Shown one piece after another: positions 17,005 through 25,100 of a stretch of DNA of 64,000 bases. The number at the start of each line of letters is the position of its first letter. Position 1 is the first letter of the stretch. The translations under genes and the position numbers were made by a program. The notes under the pieces were generated by a model. It was not told where the DNA came from. It did no database searches and saw nothing but the letters and a program-made list of their open reading frames with translations. Source of the stretch: Cyclobacteriaceae bacterium (GTDB lineage: Bacteria; Bacteroidota; Bacteroidia; Cytophagales; Cyclobacteriaceae); NCBI GenBank assembly GCA_022841475.1, contig JALHRJ010000003.1, positions 1-64,000 of the forward strand, read 5' to 3'.

Positions 17005-17907
17005 TTAGAAGTCAACCCTGTTCTTGAATTTCTTCGGAGAAATTCCAGTAATGCGCTTGAAATATTTTCCAAAAACCGACTGGTCGCTAAAGTTCAATAA
17101 ACTGGCAACTTGAGATATGGTATGTTCCGGCTTTTCAAGTAATAACTTGCTTTCAAGGATTATATAGTGATCGATAATCTGTCTAGCGGTTTTGCCATTT
17201 ATCTCTTTTACGATTTTCGTTAGATATTTTGGGCTCACATTCAGCGCACCGGCATAAAATTGAACTGAATGTTGCTCTCGAAAATTATTTGATACCAGGT
17301 GAGAAAAGCGAATGACAAGTTCTTCTTTATGCGTAACCTGCCGAATGAGTGGGGGGGAGTACTTACGTCTCTGTGCAGCAATTTCATACAGCAAAGTCAG
17401 GAAAACATGATTGACCTGCTCAACACCAAACAGTCTGTCCGCCTGTTTGCAGCGTTCGAAGAGGTTACGTATATTTCTTTCAATAACACTTGCATCAGCA
17501 GGGTCAAGATTCCAGACGGGTTTGAAGTGGGAGCTAAAATAACTAAGAAGCTCATTTGCTCGCATTGTCAAGCCGGTCTGGTTCAGAAATTTCACGGTAA
17601 AATGGATCATCATTACCTGCGCATCTTGCGAAGCACCAAGCATCTGCCTTATCACATTAGGTGCCATTATCAAAAGCATTCCTTTCTTAATTGTATAAGG
17701 AATGAGGTCAAGTGAGATATTCGCAGCTCCACGCCTACAGAGGATGATGGAATAGTGGTCCGTTCGAAAATGCTTACCATAGTCAAAATCGACAGCATTG
17801 AATAACTCAGTAACAGCCAGTTCACCACAAGTTACTGCAACCCGCGACTTCCTGTACGAAAGCACTTCAGCAGAAGTGAGAACCGGTACCGAGGATACTT
17901 TGACCAT
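17005..17907 (-). CDS. AraC-family transcriptional regulator, copy 1
   Basis: The last 100 residues are an AraC-type double helix-turn-helix (QFYAGALNVSPKYLTKIVKE, then HTISQVASLLNFSDQSVFGK and YFKRITGISPKKFKN). The N-terminal 190 residues look like a cupin-type sensing domain (YSIILCRRGAANISLDLIPY, then LLIMAPNVIRQMLG). The paralogue encoded at 18423-19322 is identical over the last 60 or so residues but diverges in the N-terminal domain, mainly around residues 28-65. The two may therefore bind the same sites yet respond to different signals. The target is unknown; the neighbouring kinase operon or polysaccharide locus is a candidate. Confidence 0.88.
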   Translation of the reverse strand: MVKVSSVPVLTSAEVLSYRKSRVAVTCGELAVTELFNAVDFDYGKHFRTDHYSIILCRRGAANISLDLIPYTIKKGMLLIMAPNVIRQMLGASQDAQVMMIHFTVKFLNQTGLTMRANELLSYFSSHFKPVWNLDPADASVIERNIRNLFERCKQADRLFGVEQVNHVFLTLLYEIAAQRRKYSPPLIRQVTHKEELVIRFSHLVSNNFREQHSVQFYAGALNVSPKYLTKIVKEINGKTARQIIDHYIILESKLLLEKPEHTISQVASLLNFSDQSVFGKYFKRITGISPKKFKNRVDF

Positions 17908-18157
17908 ATTTTAGGTAGTTGCTGGAATGGAGAAGTGAAAAAAGAATGCTTGTACTATGTACTTAGCAAAAATGAAGAATAAGGTGTGGTTAGGAATGGT
18001 CTGAATATCGCCAGTTTTGGTTCAAATTACCCTTCAATTTTTAATGCTCCCTTTTATTCAATCCTGAAAGAGTAGGAATGCTATGTCAAAGCATCAAATG
18101 ATTTTCAAATAAAAAAGGGGTGGCCATTGTGCTAATTGCTAAGCAAATGTGAAGGAT

Positions 18158-18286
18158 GAAGCTGTCTCAAAAGTCTAATAATATTGAATTGTCATTCCGG
18201 CCCTGAGCCGGAATCCCGTCATACGTGTATAAAACGGGATCGCGGGTCATTGCCCGCGATGACTGGAGGACTTTTGAGACAGCCTC
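18158..18286. repeat. Palindromic repeat element, copy 3
   Basis: This is an identical copy of the element at 16740-16868, carried along by the tandem duplication. It has the same terminal inverted repeats and internal hairpins. Confidence 0.8.
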
Positions 18287-18422
18287 TAACAATTTTAGTC
18301 TGTGTGCATTCGGGTAACGTAAATGAGCGCTCGATTTTTTTCATCCAAGGTCAACCCATAATAATCATAACAGAAGGCTGATGTTTAGGCAGCATTGAAA
18401 AGCGTTTCTTGTAAGGCCCTCG

Positions 18423-19322
18423 TTAGAAGTCAACCCTGTTCTTGAATTTCTTCGGAGAAATTCCAGTAATGCGCTTGAAATATTTTCCAAAAACCGACTG
18501 GTCGCTAAAGTTCAATAAACTGGCAACTTGAGATATGGTATGTTCCGGCTTTTCAAGTAATAACTTGCTTTCAAGGATTATATAGTGATCGATAATCTGT
18601 CCAGCGGTTTTGCCATTTATCTCTTTTACGATTTTCGTTAGATATTTTGGGGTCACACTCAGCGCATCGGCATAAAATTGAACTGTATGTTGTTCTCTAA
18701 AATTATTCGAGACCAAGTGAGAAAAGCGAATGACAAGTTCTTCTTTACGCGTAACCTGCCGAATAAGTGGTGGTGAGTACTTCTGTCTCTGCGCAGCAAT
18801 TTCATACAGCAAAGTCAGGAAAACAAGAGTGACCTGCTCAACACCAAACAGTCTGTCCTTCTGTTTGCAGCGTTCGAAGAGGTCACGCATAATTCTTTCA
18901 ATAACACTTGCATCAGCAGGGTCAAGATCCCAGACGGGTTTGGATTGGGAGCTAAAATAACTAAGAATCTCATTTGCTCGCGTTGGCAAGCCGAGCTGGT
19001 TCAGAAAATGTACAGTAAAATGGATGATCATAACCTGCGCATCTTGCGAAGTACCAAGCATCAGTCTTATCACATTAGGTGCCATTATTACAAGCACTCC
19101 TTTCTTAAGTGTATAAGCGATGAGGTCAAGTGAGATATCCGCAGATCCTCGCGTACAGAACATGACGGCATAGTGGTCCGCTCTAAAATGCTTACCAGAA
19201 TAGTCAAAATCAGCAAACTGGTATGCTTCAGTAACGGACAGTTCACCACAAGTTACTGTAACCCGCGACTTCCTGTACGAAAGCACTTCAGCAGAAGTGA
19301 GAACCGGTACCGAGAATGGCAT
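18423..19322 (-). CDS. AraC-family transcriptional regulator, copy 2
   Basis: This is the tandem paralogue of the regulator at 17005-17907, one residue shorter. The DNA-binding C-terminus is the same except for a few changes (QFYADALSVTPKYL; GQII instead of RQII). The N-terminal sensing part differs more, for example EAYQFADFDYSGKHFRADHY. The start ATG lies a few bases from the end of the degraded kinase copy upstream. As the upstream kinase remnant is probably dead, this gene may use a promoter inside that remnant. Confidence 0.87.
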   Translation of the reverse strand: MPFSVPVLTSAEVLSYRKSRVTVTCGELSVTEAYQFADFDYSGKHFRADHYAVMFCTRGSADISLDLIAYTLKKGVLVIMAPNVIRLMLGTSQDAQVMIIHFTVHFLNQLGLPTRANEILSYFSSQSKPVWDLDPADASVIERIMRDLFERCKQKDRLFGVEQVTLVFLTLLYEIAAQRQKYSPPLIRQVTRKEELVIRFSHLVSNNFREQHTVQFYADALSVTPKYLTKIVKEINGKTAGQIIDHYIILESKLLLEKPEHTISQVASLLNFSDQSVFGKYFKRITGISPKKFKNRVDF

Positions 19323-19325
19323 ATT

Positions 19326-19829
19326 TTAGGTAATTGCTGGATTGGAGAAGACTTTGAGCATCTCGGGCAAGCGCAGTAATCGGACAAGCCCGGCTTCGTT
19401 TCTTTTTCGTGATGTAATTTCAGTGGCTAAAATCGCTATACGAAAGATCTCCTTTTGATCACTACGCATCGGATTATAGCGTGTCTCGTCAAGCAGTGGT
19501 TTGAGTTTAGTTAATGATTGCTGCTGCCGTGGACTATCCGCAATAAGTTTTTGGAGAATCTGAAAATGATAGTCTACCGAATCGCGATATGCATAATAGG
19601 GAGTGAGGAGTTCTTCCTTATTAGTATTATCATAGCCACGCTGACTTGTTTCAATGTTCAACAAGGCATTGAACAATTTTTCTGAGGCAAGTAGAACTTG
19701 ACCAGAATGTGAAACCAGTTGACTGGAAGTAAGCTGACTTTGATTGTTTGTATAGGTTAGCCAACCCAGCCAAGTTGAGATGGCTAAGATGAGAATGAAA
19801 TTAATGAATGATCCAGTCCAATGATTCAT
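19326..19829 (-). pseudogene. Degraded copy of the hybrid kinase 5' end
   Basis: The 167-residue frame begins with a TM helix and CHASE3-like segment closely matching residues 9-130 of the kinase encoded at 12225-16250 (SEKLFNALLNIETSQRGYDN, and YHFQILQKLIADSP). After KPLLDE it jumps directly to the equivalent of kinase residues near 310 (TRYNPMRSDQKEIF), so about 180 codons are deleted. It then runs off frame after LVRL. All catalytic domains are missing. It is a relic of a duplicated kinase gene. A truncated membrane CHASE3 protein could still be made, but no function is expected. Confidence 0.82.
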
Positions 19830-19831
19830 TA

Positions 19832-19864
19832 AATGAATGAATGAATGAATGAATGAATGAATGA
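19832..19864. repeat. Tetranucleotide tandem repeat (AATG, about 8 units)
   Basis: An uninterrupted run of aatg units lies immediately upstream of the start codon of the degraded kinase copy. Such runs change length by slippage. Here it lies outside the reading frame, so any effect would be on promoter spacing. Confidence 0.85.
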
Positions 19865-20092
19865 AAAATTAATGTACGAAAACCATATTAAATTAAAGTT
19901 AAACGACCATGATTAATATCATATTAAATAAATTCTAATATTTTCCGAATTAAAATACCTTAATCTATATATTTTATAAATTTTTTCTAAGGATCCTAAG
20001 ACGATTTCCTTTTGATTAGAAAAAATGGTGCGTTTTATTTGATAGCATGCCTGGACCGTAAAGAAAATCAGGCGTTGGGTTTGGAGAAAAAA

Positions 20093-21994
20093 TTAGTTCT
20101 TGTCGAGGATTTCGTAGCGGGAATAATTACTTCTGAACTCCGGGATGAGTTCTTTCATTAGTGCCACCATTTTAAGTTCATTCTTATCGTGAACCAGATC
20201 AAAAAACAATTCAATATATCTATTGATCTCTTCATACGAATAAGGCTCAACTTTTCCGATCAGAATTTTTTCGTGATGTGTAGGGATGGTGTCCTCTGAT
20301 TTATTCAATAACTCTTCATACAATTTTTCACCTTCCCGTAATCCGGAAAAGACTATTTCAATATCCTTTCCTGGTTGCATACCCGAGAGTAAAATCATCT
20401 TTCGGGCCAGGTCTATAATTTTGACAGGTTTGCCCATATCAAAAATAAAGATCTCGCCCCCTTTACCCATCGTGCCAGCTTCCAACACCAATTGACATGC
20501 TTCCGGAATAGTCATAAAAAACCGGGTGACTTCCGGATGGGTAACCGTTACCGGTCCTCCCACTTCGATTTGTTTTTTGAACAAAGGAATCACTGACCCA
20601 TTCGAACCCAAGACATTGCCAAAACGCGTGGTGACGAAAGCGGTAGAAAAATTTCCTTCTTCATGCAGTTTTTCATTCAACGCCTGCACATACACTTCGG
20701 CAATACGCTTTGAACAACCCATTACATTGGTTGGATTTACTGCCTTGTCGGTAGAGATCATTACAAATTTCCTAACCCGGTATTGCACCGCGAGGTCAGC
20801 TAAATTCTTCGTTCCCAAAATATTACAATGAATTGCTTCACTGGGATTCCCTTCCATCAGCGGCACATGCTTGTACGCAGCAGCGTGGTAAATGATCTCC
20901 GGTTTATTGTCTTCTAAAATACCCGCGATCCGGTGTTTGTTTGTGATGTCTGCCAGATACGGAATTACGCGCACATTGAACCGGCCTTTAACTTCGCGTT
21001 CAATTTCATACAAAGGAGATTCGGCCTGGTCGATCAAAATAATTCGTTCAGGACCGTAAGAAGCCACCTGTCGTACCAATTCACTACCAATGGAACCTGC
21101 TGCTCCGGTAATACAAATTCTTTTCCCTTTGATATCCTGGTTGATCGATGCGTTATTCAATTGAATCGTTTCTCTTCCCAATAACTCTTCAATATTAATC
21201 TCACGAATCTGATTCAGGCTTAACTCGCCACCCACCCACTTTTCCACCGGAGGAATGGTTCTTACCTTCACCTTATTACGCAAACACGCATCCACTAATT
21301 CGTTCTTTCGCTCCAGCGAGATATCTCTTACTGTGATAACCAGTTCATCAATATTTAATTCATCAAAGTAATGATCAAGATTATCCTTACGGGCATCGTA
21401 GATATGTCTTCCATCAACCACTTTGCCTATCTTATTTGGGTTGTCCTCTAAAAAACCCACTATCTGCATCCGTGGGGTTGAGTCAATCACGTGACGCGTG
21501 ATTATCCCAGTTTGACCTGCACCAAAAATTAACACGCGGGATTTCTTAATGATCGCGTTGCGGTAGTAGGTGAAGATGTACTTCACTAACAATCTGTAGT
21601 TAAATAAAAAGAGAAAGGAAGAAAGTAGACTAATGAAAATTACCGAGAAAGGAATGATAAAAGTACCATTTGTAATAAATGTAATCACGTTAATGGATGC
21701 CACCAGCGCTACGTTGAGCAACAACATAAAAAATATGCGCACCCCATCCTGCAATCCTGTGTAACGAATGATACCCCGATAGCTTCCGGTTATCAGGATG
21801 GATAGAACCCCAGCCATCGTATAAATCAGAAGCCCCTGTTGAAAATTATTTACTTTGAGATCCGATACAGAAAAATTAAAGCGAAGAAGGTATCCGGTTA
21901 AGGTTGAGAATACAATAAAGAAACAATCAATCAGTATGATTACCCACCGCGGAAGTATCTTGAGCCTTCGAAGGAGTGCCGGAAAGCTTTTCAC
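20093..21994 (-). CDS. Membrane-bound nucleoside-diphosphate-sugar 4,6-dehydratase, CapD/WbpM/FlaA1-like
   Basis: Four N-terminal TM helices (residues about 15-135) precede a first Rossmann-like domain (VLIFGAGQTGIITRHVI) and a catalytic SDR domain with the NAD motif ITGAAGSIGSELVRQ. The SDR domain also has DKAVNPTNVMGCSKR, which carries the active-site Met-Lys pair typical of UDP-GlcNAc 4,6-dehydratases of the WbpM type. At 633 residues it has the family length. The product would be a 4-keto-6-deoxy sugar for surface polysaccharide, a substrate for the aminotransferases in this locus. It follows the small sortase-substrate-like gene by 6 bases and is last in that transcript. A copy of its last 45 codons lies at 4710-4849. 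Confidence 0.92.
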   Translation of the reverse strand: MKSFPALLRRLKILPRWVIILIDCFFIVFSTLTGYLLRFNFSVSDLKVNNFQQGLLIYTMAGVLSILITGSYRGIIRYTGLQDGVRIFFMLLLNVALVASINVITFITNGTFIIPFSVIFISLLSSFLFLFNYRLLVKYIFTYYRNAIIKKSRVLIFGAGQTGIITRHVIDSTPRMQIVGFLEDNPNKIGKVVDGRHIYDARKDNLDHYFDELNIDELVITVRDISLERKNELVDACLRNKVKVRTIPPVEKWVGGELSLNQIREINIEELLGRETIQLNNASINQDIKGKRICITGAAGSIGSELVRQVASYGPERIILIDQAESPLYEIEREVKGRFNVRVIPYLADITNKHRIAGILEDNKPEIIYHAAAYKHVPLMEGNPSEAIHCNILGTKNLADLAVQYRVRKFVMISTDKAVNPTNVMGCSKRIAEVYVQALNEKLHEEGNFSTAFVTTRFGNVLGSNGSVIPLFKKQIEVGGPVTVTHPEVTRFFMTIPEACQLVLEAGTMGKGGEIFIFDMGKPVKIIDLARKMILLSGMQPGKDIEIVFSGLREGEKLYEELLNKSEDTIPTHHEKILIGKVEPYSYEEINRYIELFFDLVHDKNELKMVALMKELIPEFRSNYSRYEILDKN

Positions 21995-22000
21995 CTGAAT

Positions 22001-22198
22001 TTATTTGGTTTCTTTTTTAGAACCAGATAGAATTTTTTTTAACCCCATGAATCCACCCAAAGCCAAAAGAATTTCGATTCCTGATATCGGAACATCCGGA
22101 TCGCCCCCTGGATCGCCCGGCTGTGCGTTTACAAGCAGGGAGGTTAGTAGAGTTACCCCAAGAAAAATAACTATCCTATAGACTGATTTCGATCTCAT
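22001..22198 (-). CDS. Tiny exported protein with PID-CTERM-like exosortase sorting signal
   Basis: Only 65 residues long. It has a signal peptide (residues 1-25, ending LLVNAQ) and a glycine/proline/aspartate linker (PGDPGGDPD), then VPISG, a hydrophobic helix (IEILLALGGFMGL, about 40-53) and a basic tail (KKILSGSKKETK). This is the three-part layout of exosortase sorting signals, and VPISG resembles the VPIDG core of Bacteroidota PID-CTERM proteins. Almost nothing would remain between the two processing sites. The ATG overlaps the stop of the 1685-residue secreted protein (ATGA, 22195-22198) and the dehydratase follows after 6 bases. The matching exosortase XrtF is encoded at 28902-29450. 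Confidence 0.72.
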   Translation of the reverse strand: MRSKSVYRIVIFLGVTLLTSLLVNAQPGDPGGDPDVPISGIEILLALGGFMGLKKILSGSKKETK

Positions 22199-25100
22199 TT
22201 CTTAATAACCTTAAAAGTGGAAACAGCATTATTGGAGCCAATTAATTTTATCAAGTATAAACCTGCGGGATAATTGGTCATATTAATTTTAGCCGAAGAT
22301 TCACTTACCTCCAATGTCTGTAATTGCAGGCCGGTATTAGAAACGATCGTAATTACCTTCACCTTATTGAGGCCCTGAATGATTAACTCATCAACTACCG
22401 GGTTAGGATATACTGTTATTCCTAAGCTTTCATCCTCCAGACCTGTAACCACAAATTCATAACTATCGATGGTTTTACACGCCCCCACTGTTACCTCTGC
22501 TTTATAAACACCTGACTCTGTTGCTGTGATCGACTGACCCGTTGCTCCGGGAATCACTACATCATTGAAATACCAAACATTTCCTGACGGGTAGCTTGAT
22601 GTGAGTACTCCATAGGCAGTTTCTGTAATTAAAATTTCATCATACTTAACAACCTCGGCTTTCACCTCCGTGCGTTCACCCTCGCAGCCTAGCGCATTCA
22701 CTGCACTAACATAATATGTTTTGGTTTTGTCCAGTACCGGAGTGGCGTAGGTATTGCCTGACACACCAGAAATAGGTTCTATAGACGAGATTGATTCATA
22801 CCAATTATACGAACCATTTTCAGGGGCACCCACAGCTGAAAGGGTTACGGACCCCTCCTGACAAGCGGAGCCGCCTGTTGTTGCTTGAATCTGATAAATA
22901 TCATCCTTAGTTACCACCAGCGATTCCATCATCGGCACTGCATCGCAGGTCGAACGCTTCGCATAAACCAGCATGTCATTTTCTCCCAACGCCAATTTTG
23001 TTTCATCGATTCCGATTGCCAATGAATTACCTGTTCCAACCACGTTGTCTGAAATTGTGGTTCCATTTAATGAGGCATAATATGTTACACCCGCCTCGGA
23101 AGAAGGCAGGGTAATGGAATAACTTGCCGTTCCACAAAGCTCAGCAGGTCCCTGAGGAACGATGGTATTATCAACGTTTGCCAATGAAAACGCCAGCTTA
23201 AATCTAGCTCCTTGAGAATCCAGCTCGCTGGTTACTTCAAATGGATAATCTGATTGCGTTCTAACATTTATTATTTCTCCTAAAAATTCATCTATTAACT
23301 GAATCACCATTGTTTCATCAAACGAATCAAACTCTGAGAATTGAAGATTATACGTGCCCACAGGTGCTTCCGAAACATCCAGCGAAACTACTGCCGAACA
23401 CGAGAATGGAGACAAGGCATTAATCGCATATTTTGTGTCTCCTGTGATAGACGATAGGTTAAAGACAGCATTCTTTAGTTTATAAGCATCCCAATTGCTA
23501 TCAAAGTTATTTGTCGCTTCTTCCTTAAACCTGATTACAGTTTCATCTGTAATTCCATCTTTCTTCAGGGCGATCCTTAAAATGTCATTCGGAGCACCCT
23601 CTCTAAAGAAAGACGTCTGGGTTCCTGCTGCCTTTACACTTTCGGTTGCCTGGAAATCAATAGGACCACCATCACTTTTTACAAAGAAAGCCTGGCCGGT
23701 AGCAATAAATTGAGTGCCGCCATTTGCACCTACACCGCCCACATAAGATGCATAAATCGGAGATACTTCACCGTTATCGCGCATGTAGATAGCATTGGTG
23801 ATACCTGTTTTAGTCCAACCCGCTGCATCCCAGTTTATGGTAGATGGGTATGGATTGCCCACCAGGTTCCAGCCATCGTTAGCCAGCGTGCCTGAGGAAG
23901 TAAATGAAACAAAGCTATTGAAGTTGATCGTGCCACTATTAATCGGAGCTCTTACGTCCCAACGTGCTGACCCCGCAGAAGAGATTGGTGCTACATTGGC
24001 GCGAACAAATAGAGCGTATCCTCGGCCATTTGTCAATGTTTCGGAATTAGCAGCATTTGGGAAATCTACATAGCCATCATTGAAGTCTGTGAATGTGTCC
24101 CCATTGGTATCCGTTATTACCGATTCATCATAGAGAAACATGGATTGGGTTGAGCCACACCCTGAACACGCACTAGACCCTGTAAATGACCCGGTGATCG
24201 GGATTTCACTTTGAATCTGAGAAACAGCCGGAGTTTGAACCGGAGAAGAAATATATCTATATATGCGGCCACTATTTGCGCCTTCAATAGACATGTGGCG
24301 TTGTACCGTTACATTACCGGTAACCGAAGCACCTGTAGGAAGCGCAGCAATAGCAGCATCAATGGTTGGGTCATCAGCCGAGGAAACAAGCGTAAACACA
24401 GCCGTGTTACCACTACCATCTGCGTCAAATTGTGAGTTGGCGGCCAACGTAAGTACACCTCTTAAATTTTGGTTGCTCTGTACCTGTACTTCCGGTGGTC
24501 CCCCAGTTGAATTGGTAACTGTAATATTGTTAAAATCAGTTACGGCACTTCCTTGAATATTCTGAATACTAGTACCTGCAAATACAACCGTACCTGAACC
24601 ACGGTTGAAAGTACCGTTATTTGTAAAATTTCCGGCTAAGCTAAGATTTGTAGGCGCATTAAGTATTCCTGTAATAGTAATACCGCTAAAAGTGGTCGCT
24701 GTCGTTCCGGAAATGGAACTATTGCCATTAAAAGTAACCGTGTTTGTTGCTACCCCGCGATTGAAAGTGCCATTGTTAGTCCAAGTGCCAGCTACATTAA
24801 AATTGCCAACAGGAGCCGTTAATACGCCAGTTATTATTACATTATTGAAGGAACTTGTGCTCGAGCCGGAAATGGTTGTAGATCCTCCAAAAGTGGTCGT
24901 TGCAGATCCTGCATTCAAAGTTCCATTGTTAACAAGATTTCCATTGATTTGGAAATTGGAGGAAGGTGTTAAAGAACCAGTAACTGTAATTGAGCCAAAG
25001 GTTGGAACTGCACTTCCTGAAATTGAGGTTGTTCCTGAAAAGGTAATTGCGCTTGAGGTTAATGTTGAGGAAGCGCTACTTACAAAATTCCCTTTTAAAT

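Larger units (their letters stand above)
16575..19340. repeat. Tandem duplication of an approximately 1.4-kb unit carrying an AraC gene
   Basis: The segment from about 16575 to 17945 is repeated from about 17967 to 19340 with an offset near 1418 bases. Each unit contains a palindromic element and an araC-type gene. From about 16700 to 17180 (copy at 18118-18598) the two copies appear identical base for base. Beyond that, through the 5' part of the araC genes, they differ at many positions. Both units end upstream in a short string matching the inside of the kinase gene (near 15168), which marks an old junction. Confidence 0.85.
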
